The notes beneath the pieces are model-generated. The model saw nothing but the letters and a program-made list of their open reading frames with translations. It was not told the origin of the DNA and did no database searches. This document shows, piece after piece, positions 53,925 to 64,000 of a stretch of 64,000 nucleotides of DNA. The position numbers and the translations under genes were made by a program. The stretch spans positions 4,370,001 through 4,434,000 of the forward strand of contig NZ_CP029426.2 in the NCBI RefSeq assembly GCF_002266435.3, in the 5' to 3' direction. This DNA is from Bradyrhizobium amphicarpaeae. GTDB lineage: Bacteria; Pseudomonadota; Alphaproteobacteria; Rhizobiales; Xanthobacteraceae. The stretch's first letter is position 1; every line of letters begins with the position of its first letter.

Positions 53925-54311
53925 TTAAGCGGCTGCTTCGGCTTCGACCTGACGAACGATGATCGTCAGCTGCGAAAATGGTTTGTAGACACGGCCCGAG
54001 CGGCCGCGGCCGCGGGCGGCAAAGCGCTTCATGACGAGGCCGTTGCCGACGAAGGCCTGCGCCACGACGAGATCGTCGACGTCGAGATCGTGGTTGTTCT
54101 CGGCATTGGCGATAGCCGATTCCAGGCACTTCTTCACGTCGACCGCGATCCGCTTGCGCGAAAACTGCAGATCGGCGAGCGCAGCAGCAGCCTTCCGGCC
54201 GCGAATGAGCTGGGCGACCAGGTTGAGCTTCTGCGGGCTCACCCGCAGCATCCGGGCGACCGCCTTGGCCTCGTTCTCGGCGAGGCTCCGTTCGCGCTTA
54301 GGTTTGCTCAT
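53925..54311 (-). CDS. rplV: 50S ribosomal protein L22
   Basis: This 128-residue protein is L22 with [22 protein letters not shown] and [21 protein letters not shown]. Its beta hairpin lines the peptide exit tunnel, where macrolide-resistance changes occur. 10 bp separate it from rpsS. Confidence 0.97.
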
Positions 54312-54321
54312 CGTTTAATCC

Positions 54322-54600
54322 TCAAGCCTTCTTGGCTTTCTTGTCGCCGGAGTGGCCATGGAAGGTCCGGGTCGGCGAGAACTCGCCGAACTTGTGCCCG
54401 ACCATTTCCTCGTTGACCGCCACCGGAACGTGCTTCTGACCGTTGTAGACGCCGAAGGTCAGGCCGACGAACTGCGGCAGGATCGTCGAGCGACGGCTCC
54501 AGATCTTGATGACGTCGTGACGGCCGGACGCGCGCGCGGCATCTGCCTTCTTGAGCAGAGAACCCTCGACGAACGGGCCTTTCCAGACTGAACGAACCAT
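54322..54600 (-). CDS. rpsS: 30S ribosomal protein S19
   Basis: This 92-residue protein is S19 with [20 protein letters not shown] and [23 protein letters not shown]. It pairs with S13 in the head of the small subunit. 12 bp separate it from rplB. Confidence 0.98.
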   Translation of the reverse strand: MVRSVWKGPFVEGSLLKKADAARASGRHDVIKIWSRRSTILPQFVGLTFGVYNGQKHVPVAVNEEMVGHKFGEFSPTRTFHGHSGDKKAKKA

Positions 54601-54612
54601 GTCCGGCGTTCC

Positions 54613-55446
54613 TTACTTCTTCCGCTTGTGGCGGCTTAGGAGAATGAATTTGTTGGTCGACTTGTTGGAGCGGGTCTTCTTGCCCTTGGTCGGCTTGCCC
54701 CACGGGGTGACCGGATGACGGCCGCCCGAGGTACGACCTTCACCACCGCCGTGCGGATGGTCGATCGGGTTCATCGAAACACCGCGGTTATGCGGCTTGC
54801 GGCCCAGCCAACGGTTGCGGCCGGCCTTGCCGATCGAGGTGTTCATGTGATCCGGGTTCGACACCGCGCCGATCGTGCCGCGGCAACGGCCGTGCACCAG
54901 GCGCTGCTCGCCCGAATTCAGACGGATGATCACGTAGTCCTGGTCGCGACCGACGAGCTGGGCATAGGTCCCCGCGGAACGAGCGAGCTGGCCGCCCTTC
55001 CCGATCTTGAGCTCGATGTTGTGGATGATCGTGCCGACCGGCATGTTGCCGAGCGGCATGACGTTGCCCGGCTTCACGTCGACATAGTTGCCGGCGATGA
55101 TGGTGTCACCCACGGCCAGGCGCTGCGGCGCCAGGATGTAGGCCTGCTCGCCGTCCTGATACTTGATCAGCGCGATGAAGCCGCTGCGGTTCGGATCGTA
55201 TTCCAGCCGCTCGACGGTCGCGGGAACGTCGACCTTCTCACGCTTGAAATCGACGGTACGCAGCGTCCGCTTGTGACCGCCGCCGCGGAAGCGCACGGTG
55301 ATGCGACCGGTGCTGTTGCGGCCGCCCGAGGAGTGCTTGCCTTCGGTGAGCGCCTTGAGCGGCTTGCCCTTGTAGAGGGCCGAACGATCGACCATGACCA
55401 GCTGGCGCTGGCCCGGCGTCGTGGGATTGAATGTCTTCAGTGCCAT
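54613..55446 (-). CDS. rplB: 50S ribosomal protein L2
   Basis: This 277-residue protein is L2 with [39 protein letters not shown] and the conserved [26 protein letters not shown] region split around the essential histidine. It is close to the peptidyl transferase centre. 12 bp separate it from rplW. Confidence 0.98.
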   Translation of the reverse strand: MALKTFNPTTPGQRQLVMVDRSALYKGKPLKALTEGKHSSGGRNSTGRITVRFRGGGHKRTLRTVDFKREKVDVPATVERLEYDPNRSGFIALIKYQDGEQAYILAPQRLAVGDTIIAGNYVDVKPGNVMPLGNMPVGTIIHNIELKIGKGGQLARSAGTYAQLVGRDQDYVIIRLNSGEQRLVHGRCRGTIGAVSNPDHMNTSIGKAGRNRWLGRKPHNRGVSMNPIDHPHGGGEGRTSGGRHPVTPWGKPTKGKKTRSNKSTNKFILLSRHKRKK

Positions 55447-55458
55447 CGTCGTGCGACC

Positions 55459-55761
55459 TTACAGACCGGTGGTCACGTCGATCCGGTGACCCTCTTCGAG
55501 AGTCACGATCGCGCGCTTGGAATTCGACTGCGAGCCGAGATGGCCGCGGAAGATCTTGGTCTTGCCCTTGCGGACCAGCGTGTTGACGCTCTTGACCTTG
55601 ACGTCGAACAGCTTCTCGATCGCTTCCTTGATCTGCGGCTTGGTTGCCTTGGCCGCGACCTTGAACAGCACCTTGTTGTGCTCAGAGGCGATCGTCGCCT
55701 TTTCGGTCACGACCGGCGACAGGATCACGTCGTAGTGGCGAGCCTCGATGTTCTTCGTCAT
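55459..55761 (-). CDS. rplW: 50S ribosomal protein L23
   Basis: This 100-residue protein is L23 with [37 protein letters not shown] and an end rich in basic residues. It is the docking site for trigger factor and SRP at the tunnel exit. Its ATG overlaps the rplD stop by 4 bp. Confidence 0.97.
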   Translation of the reverse strand: MTKNIEARHYDVILSPVVTEKATIASEHNKVLFKVAAKATKPQIKEAIEKLFDVKVKSVNTLVRKGKTKIFRGHLGSQSNSKRAIVTLEEGHRIDVTTGL

Positions 55762-56378
55762 TTGAAGCGCGCCTCCAGCGCATCGATGGCGGCCTTGGTC
55801 AGAACGAGCTTCTGACGGCGCAGGATGTCGTAGACGTTGATGCCCTGGATCGGCAGCACGTCCATGTTCGGGATGTTGCGGGCCGCAGCGGCGAAGCCGT
55901 TGTTGAGCTCGGCGCCGTCGATGATCAGCGCGTTGGTCAGACCCAGACCCGAGAAGTGACCGAGCAGCGCCTTGGTCTTGGCGGCTTCCAGCGCGGCCTT
56001 CTCGATCACGACGAGATCGCCGTCCTTGGCCTTGGCCGAGAGCGCATGCTTCAGCGCCAGCGCGCGGACCTTCTTCGGGAGGTCGGTGGCGTGCGAACGC
56101 ACCACCGGACCGAAGGCACGTCCGCCGCCGCGGAACTGCGGCACGCGAGCCGAGCCGTGACGAGCACCGCCGGTGCCCTTCTGCTTGTACATTTTCTTGC
56201 CGGTGCGCCAGATCTCGGCGCGCCCCTTGGCCTTGTGGGTACCGGCCTGGCGCTTGTTGAGCTGCCACTGCACGCAACGTGCAATGATGTCCTGGCGCGG
56301 CTCGAGACCGAAAATGGTGTCGGAGAGCTGGACCGAGCCGGCTTCCTTACCTTCGAGGGTGGTGACCTTCAATTCCAT
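55758..56378 (-). CDS. rplD: 50S ribosomal protein L4
   Basis: This 206-residue protein is L4 with [22 protein letters not shown] and [23 protein letters not shown], the internal loop reaching into the exit tunnel. In enterobacteria L4 represses the S10 operon; no matching leader hairpin was recognised here. The ATG at 56378 is used. It starts one base from the rplC stop region. Confidence 0.97.
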   Translation of the reverse strand: MELKVTTLEGKEAGSVQLSDTIFGLEPRQDIIARCVQWQLNKRQAGTHKAKGRAEIWRTGKKMYKQKGTGGARHGSARVPQFRGGGRAFGPVVRSHATDLPKKVRALALKHALSAKAKDGDLVVIEKAALEAAKTKALLGHFSGLGLTNALIIDGAELNNGFAAAARNIPNMDVLPIQGINVYDILRRQKLVLTKAAIDALEARFK

Positions 56379-56379
56379 C

Positions 56380-57096
56380 TCACGCACCCTCTTGCTGGGC
56401 CGCAGCTTCGGCTTCGCCGCCCGCAACCTTGAACTTGCCGGGCTTCGGAGCTTCCTTCGGCAGCGGCTTCTTGACGGCATCGCGCACGCGAATCCAGCCG
56501 CCCTTGGAGCCGGGAACGGCGCCTTCGACGAGGATCAGGCCGCGCTCGACATCGAGCTGAACGACGCGAAGGTTGAGCGTGGTGATGCGGTCGACACCCA
56601 TGTGGCCGGGCATCTTCTTGTTCTTCCAGGTCTTGCCGGGGTCCTGACGGCCACCGGTCGAACCGATCGAGCGGTGCGAGACCGACACGCCGTGGGTGGC
56701 GCGCAGGCCGCCGAAGTTCCAGCGCTTCATGCCGCCGGCGAAGCCCTTACCGACCGAGGTGCCGGTGACGTCGACGAACTGGCCGACGACGAAGTGGTCG
56801 GCAAGGATCTCGGCACCGACCGGGATCATGGCATCCGCGGTGACGCGGAACTCCTCGACCCGGCGCTTCGGCTCGACCTTGGCGACCGCGAACTGGCCGC
56901 GCTCAGCCTTGGGCATGTAAACGGTCTTGCGGGCGCCAGAACCAAGCTGGAGCGCGACGTAACCGTTCTTCTCTTCAGTGCGGTGGCCTACGACCTGGCA
57001 ATTGCCGAGCTTCAGCACGGTCACGGGGATATGTTCGCCGGCCTCTGTAAAGACCCGCGTCATCCCGACCTTTTGTGCGATCACTCCGGAGCGCAT
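56380..57096 (-). CDS. rplC: 50S ribosomal protein L3
   Basis: This 238-residue protein is L3 with [46 protein letters not shown] near the peptidyl transferase loop and KMPGHMG. An Ala/Glu-rich tail is typical of this group. Its gene follows rpsJ by 55 bp. Confidence 0.97.
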   Translation of the reverse strand: MRSGVIAQKVGMTRVFTEAGEHIPVTVLKLGNCQVVGHRTEEKNGYVALQLGSGARKTVYMPKAERGQFAVAKVEPKRRVEEFRVTADAMIPVGAEILADHFVVGQFVDVTGTSVGKGFAGGMKRWNFGGLRATHGVSVSHRSIGSTGGRQDPGKTWKNKKMPGHMGVDRITTLNLRVVQLDVERGLILVEGAVPGSKGGWIRVRDAVKKPLPKEAPKPGKFKVAGGEAEAAAQQEGA

Positions 57097-57151
57097 CGGC
57101 GTGCTTCCTGTTCTTTCTGTCCGCTATAGTCGCGAACGTGATCCAAAAATC

Positions 57152-57460
57152 TTAGAGCTTGATCTCGACGTCGACACCGGCGGCCAGGTCGAGCTTCATC
57201 AAAGCATCGACGGTCTGCGGGGTCGGATCGACGATGTCGAGCAGGCGCTTGTGAGTGCGCATCTCGAACTGCTCGCGGCTCTTCTTGTCGACGTGCGGCG
57301 AACGGTTGACGGTGAACTTCTCGATGCGGGTGGGCAGCGGAATGGGTCCGCGGACCTGCGCGCCGGTGCGCTTCGCCGTGTTCACGATCTCGCGGGTCGA
57401 CGTATCGAGGATACGATGGTCGAACGCCTTGAGACGGATACGAATGTTTTGGCCGTTCAT
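57152..57460 (-). CDS. rpsJ: 30S ribosomal protein S10
   Basis: This 102-residue protein is S10 with [18 protein letters not shown] and [29 protein letters not shown]. It also forms the NusB-S10 antitermination complex. It follows tuf by 82 bp, a spacer that holds a repeat element. Confidence 0.98.
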
Positions 57461-57484
57461 TGCCGTGGTCTTTCTTCAGTGGGG

Positions 57485-57526
57485 TGGCGAATAGCGAATA
57501 GCGAATGTCACCATTCGCTACTCGCC
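57485..57526. repeat. ATAGCGAAT/ATTCGCTA palindrome between tuf and rpsJ
   Basis: TGGCGAATAGCGAATAGCGAATG and CCATTCGCTACTCGCC form paired arms around TCA. It shares CGAATAGCGA words with 42951-43012 in the same operon. Confidence 0.7.
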
Positions 57527-57542
57527 GATCCCTGTGCTCGTA

Positions 57543-58733
<1,191 letters not shown>

Positions 58734-58773
58734 TTGACTCTCCGTTCAATCGTCAGTTCGTGACCGACGACAA

Positions 58774-60846
<2,073 letters not shown>

Positions 60847-60876
60847 TGAGTGTTCCTTAGATTCCGTGTTTCGCCG

Positions 60877-61362
<486 letters not shown>

Positions 61363-61734
61363 TTACTTCGGACGCTTCGCGCCGTACTTCGAACGACGCT
61401 GCTTACGGTTCTTGACGCCCTGGGTATCCAGAACGCCGCGGAGGATGTGGTAGCGCACGCCGGGCAAGTCCTTGACGCGACCGCCGCGGATCATGACCAC
61501 CGAGTGCTCCTGAAGGTTATGGCCCTCACCCGGGATGTAGCCGATCACCTCGAAGCCATTGGTCAGGCGCACCTTGGCGACCTTACGAAGCGCCGAGTTC
61601 GGCTTCTTCGGGGTCGTGGTGTAGACGCGGGTGCAAACACCACGCTTCTGCGGCGACTGCTGCAGCGCCGGCACCTTCTTGCGCGACTTCTGCACTTCAC
61701 GCGGTTGAGCGATCAGCTGGTTGATCGTCGGCAT
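61363..61734 (-). CDS. rpsL: 30S ribosomal protein S12
   Basis: This 123-residue protein is S12 with [76 protein letters not shown] broken by conserved fidelity residues. The lysines in TPKKPNSA and RVKDLPG are the streptomycin-sensitive types. It is the first gene of the translation cluster. The ATG at 61734 is used; the longer frame has no S12 similarity. Confidence 0.98.
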   Translation of the reverse strand: MPTINQLIAQPREVQKSRKKVPALQQSPQKRGVCTRVYTTTPKKPNSALRKVAKVRLTNGFEVIGYIPGEGHNLQEHSVVMIRGGRVKDLPGVRYHILRGVLDTQGVKNRKQRRSKYGAKRPK

Positions 61735-62407
61735 CCTGGCCTTACCCTTTGTTATCGCGGCCCCTCGCGGATCCGCTGTCTTGCCGCGGCCCATTGAAAG
61801 GGCCGCAAATTCTTTCGAGCACCCCGCCCGACCGGGTCACCTCGCGCGGAACAATCCGCACAAAGCGAAATCGCGCCAACCGCCCCATCAACGGGCGGAA
61901 AGCGCTTCGACGCCACAGAGGACCGCAGTATCAGGGCCGGTCAGCATAATGCCGCGGCCCGCGCACTGAGGTCATGCATCCGAATTCGATCTCAAGAGGA
62001 CGTGCTCAAGAGACCTAAAGTCGCACTGGCATTGCCTAGCTATGATCGACAGCGTTTGAGCGGCATTCGTCGAGGTTGGTGCCCGTCTTGATCGATCCCT
62101 TACGGCTCTAGTCCTTGGGGATCTAACGGGTGGCCCGTTCCGACGCTGGCGATGCTCACCGCCTGTCGTTAAGTGAGGCGCTTTCTATAAGTGAGAGTCG
62201 ATCAAGTCAAGGCGAAACGACAGTCAGAAGCGCTTCAGGAGCCTGTCAAAATCGCTGTTTGCCGCGTTGGCCGCCTCGCTCCGATATAAGAACGTCGTCA
62301 CCGCTTCGCCAGCCTGAGAATAATTATATCCGGGTAAAAAGTACTTTTATAACCACAGCTAAGGCTTTTTTTCCTGTTGAGGCGTCAATCTGCGGCCTTC
62401 GGCAGGG
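61735..62407. promoter_or_regulatory. Long leader and promoter region of the translation cluster
   Basis: This 673-bp gap is the longest without a gene in the window. It separates rpsL from a divergent oxidoreductase gene and should hold the main promoter of the cluster. CTCTTGAG occurs twice close together near 61992-62012, and a promoter candidate is at 62181-62209. No frame of useful length is supported. Confidence 0.6.
62181..62209 (-). promoter_or_regulatory. Sigma-70-like promoter candidate for rpsL
   Basis: On the minus strand TTGACT (62209-62204) lies 17 bases before TAGAAA (62186-62181), with TATAGA overlapping at 62188-62183. It is about 450 bp upstream of the rpsL ATG, so a long 5' leader would result. 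The spacing is correct but the -10 match is moderate. Confidence 0.42.
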
Positions 62408-62416
62408 ATGAGCGCC

Positions 62417-63661
62417 ATGCGGTACACCGACATTGCCATTATCGGCGGGGGATTGGCCGGCTCGACCGCCGCCGCGATGCTCGGCCGGGCCGACATTTCG
62501 ACCGTCCTGATCGATCCGCATGAGAGCTATCCGGCAGACTTTCGCGTCGAGAAATTGAGTGGCCAGGCGCAGCTTGGGCGATTCTCGAGGACCGGAATCG
62601 CAGAATCAGTACTGCGCCGGGCGACCTTTGCCGGCGAGAACTGGATCGCCCGCTTCGGCCGCCTGCTCGACAAGGCGCCGAGCCGGCAGTTCAACATCCT
62701 CTACGATTCGCTCGTCAACGCCATCCGCGACGAAATCCCCGCTTCCGTCGACCGCATCTGCGCCAAGGCCGTAGCCGTCGAGACGAGCGAAGAGCGACAG
62801 AGGATCGCGCTCTCCAATGACGAGACGATCTCAGCCCGCCTGGTGGTGCTCGCCAATGGCTTGAATGTCGGCCTGCGCCACCAGCTCGGCATCGCCCCAA
62901 AAGTCATCAGCGCCTGCCATTCCATCTCCATCGGGTTCGACATCGTCCCGGTCGGCCGCCCGACATTCGCCTTCCCGGCGCTGACCTATTTCTCGGAGCG
63001 GCCGAGCGATCGCATTCCCTACATCTCGCTGTTTCCGATCGGCACGCGGATGCGCGCCAATCTGTTCGTATACCGTGGCTTCAACGATCCCTGGCTGCGC
63101 GAATTGCGCCGCGCGCCCGCCGAGACGCTGGACGCCGCCCTGCCCCGGCTGAAACGCACCACCGGCCCCTTCGAGATCGCCGGCGAATTGAAGATCCGTC
63201 CGGTCGATCTCTATGTGAATGACGCCGGCCATCGGCCCGGCGTGGTGCTGGTCGGCGACGCCTTCGCGACCTCCTGCCCGGTCGCTGGTACCGGCTGCGA
63301 CAAGGTGTTCACCGACGTCGAACGGCTCTGCAATGTCCACATCCCGCAATGGCTGGCTTCTGACGGGATGGATGCGGACAAGGTCGCCGCCTTCTACGCC
63401 GATCCGGTGAAGCGGGATTGCGATCAATGGGCGGCAGCGAAAGCCTTTGACTTCCGCTCGGTCTCGATCGCGACGAGCCCGTACTGGACGGCACAGCGCT
63501 GGGCACGCTTCTTGGCGTGGTCGAGCCAGGGTTTATTGCGGCGGCTGGGAGGAGCGTTCCATTGGGAGCCGAACTTCCTCGGTCACTCCTCCTCCTCGTC
63601 CTCGTCTTCGTCATCCTCGTCGAGGTCGTCCTCATCGCCTTCATCAGCGTCGCTTCCGTAG
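62417..63661 (+). CDS. FAD-dependent oxidoreductase with poly-serine tail
   Basis: This 414-residue flavoprotein opens with a dinucleotide-binding fold (IIGGGLAGSTAAAML) and has the later FAD contact VLVGDAFATSCPVAGTG. It resembles flavin-dependent halogenases and geranylgeranyl-reductase-type monooxygenases, but no halogenase tryptophan motif is seen. The last 30 residues are almost all Ser. They arise from the strand opposite the Asp/Glu tail of the ABC exporter, which it overlaps by 79 bp. The ATG at 62417 is preferred because AGGG lies 9 bases upstream; an ATG three codons earlier is possible. Confidence 0.8.
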   Translation: MRYTDIAIIGGGLAGSTAAAMLGRADISTVLIDPHESYPADFRVEKLSGQAQLGRFSRTGIAESVLRRATFAGENWIARFGRLLDKAPSRQFNILYDSLVNAIRDEIPASVDRICAKAVAVETSEERQRIALSNDETISARLVVLANGLNVGLRHQLGIAPKVISACHSISIGFDIVPVGRPTFAFPALTYFSERPSDRIPYISLFPIGTRMRANLFVYRGFNDPWLRELRRAPAETLDAALPRLKRTTGPFEIAGELKIRPVDLYVNDAGHRPGVVLVGDAFATSCPVAGTGCDKVFTDVERLCNVHIPQWLASDGMDADKVAAFYADPVKRDCDQWAAAKAFDFRSVSIATSPYWTAQRWARFLAWSSQGLLRRLGGAFHWEPNFLGHSSSSSSSSSSSSRSSSSPSSASLP

Positions 63662-64000
63662 GCGTGGGCCGCCGCGCCATGCGGCTGGTGGATCTGGTCG
63701 TTCCACAGCTTGCGATAGGTCCCGTTCTTGGCGAGCAGTTGGGCATGCGAGCCGCGCTCGATCGCCCTGCCCCCTGAGATCACGATGATCTCGTCCATCT
63801 CCACCACCGAGGTCAGGCGGTGGGTCGACCAGATCATGGTGCGGCCCTTGGCGACCTTGAGCAGCGTGCGGTTGATCGCGGCTTCCGTGGTCTGGTCCAG
63901 CGCCGAGGTGGCTTCGTCCAGCAGCAGCACAGAGGGATTGCGGATGATCGCACGCGCGATCGCGATGCGCTGGCGCTGGCCGCCCGACAGCGTATCGCCG
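63583..64000 (-). CDS. ABC exporter, C-terminal ATPase part
   Basis: The gene enters from the right edge, so only the last 138 or so residues are visible. The ABC signature LSGGQRQRIAIARA, Walker B VLLLDEATSALD, the H-loop STHRLTSV and the D-loop are all present. The protein ends in a very acidic tail (DEDDLDEDDEDEDEEEE). The layout suits a fused membrane-ATPase exporter (MsbA or lipid/drug type), but the membrane part is out of view. The tail overlaps the oppositely read oxidoreductase end. Confidence 0.88.
   Translation of the reverse strand, partial: GDTLSGGQRQRIAIARAIIRNPSVLLLDEATSALDQTTEAAINRTLLKVAKGRTMIWSTHRLTSVVEMDEIIVISGGRAIERGSHAQLLAKNGTYRKLWNDQIHQPHGAAAHAYGSDADEGDEDDLDEDDEDEDEEEE

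Overview
The window is a stretch of high-GC alphaproteobacterial chromosome, most like Bradyrhizobium or a close Rhizobiales relative. The evidence is the sequence character of its ribosomal proteins, the ATP12-type chaperone, the fused indolepyruvate ferredoxin oxidoreductase, and many intergenic palindromic repeats of the kind seen in bradyrhizobial genomes. No tRNA, rRNA, insertion sequence, prophage or CRISPR array was recognised. Both ends cut through genes: a HAMP-type membrane sensor on the left and an ABC exporter on the right.

Region 1 (1-12 kb) is metabolic and almost all on the minus strand. After the sensor and an EamA transporter comes a compact acyl-CoA cluster, read from 7423 down to 2043. 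It holds an SCP-x-like thiolase, a DUF35 zinc-ribbon/OB protein, a hydratase-2 MaoC protein, an HSD17B4-type short-chain dehydrogenase, a DapA-like aldolase and a Nudix hydrolase. This resembles a peroxisome-type beta-oxidation module split into separate bacterial genes. An orphan Imm26-like protein and the very large indolepyruvate ferredoxin oxidoreductase follow.

Region 2 (12-31.5 kb) is a mosaic of short transcription units. It includes a triheme cytochrome c, a TRIC-type channel, a PEP mutase-like enzyme, two tandem cell-wall-hydrolase-like proteins sharing an SH3-like tail, a NIPSNAP/ABM pair beside an ArsR regulator, hydrolases, small secreted proteins, the propionyl-CoA carboxylase beta chain, a class D beta-lactamase, a FlhB-tail/FliK-like pair and the ATP12 chaperone. 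Most of the gaps hold palindromic repeats.

Region 3 (31.5-42.2 kb) carries an overlapping chain, degQ-like protease, rarA, an orphan higA and an RluA pseudouridine synthase. It continues with an OprO/P-like porin, a divergent HxlR regulator and quinone oxidoreductase, a ClC channel and a dehydrogenase.

Region 4 (42.4-61.7 kb) is the contiguous str-S10-spc-alpha translation cluster on the minus strand, from rpsL at 61734 to rplQ at 42456. A strong intrinsic terminator follows rplQ. Within the cluster, adenylate kinase carries an unusual histone-H1-like Lys/Ala tail, and several spacers contain strong hairpins or repeats. Region 5 (61.7-64 kb) has a long leader region, an FAD-dependent oxidoreductase on the plus strand, and the 3' end of an ABC exporter whose acidic tail lies antisense to the oxidoreductase's poly-serine tail.
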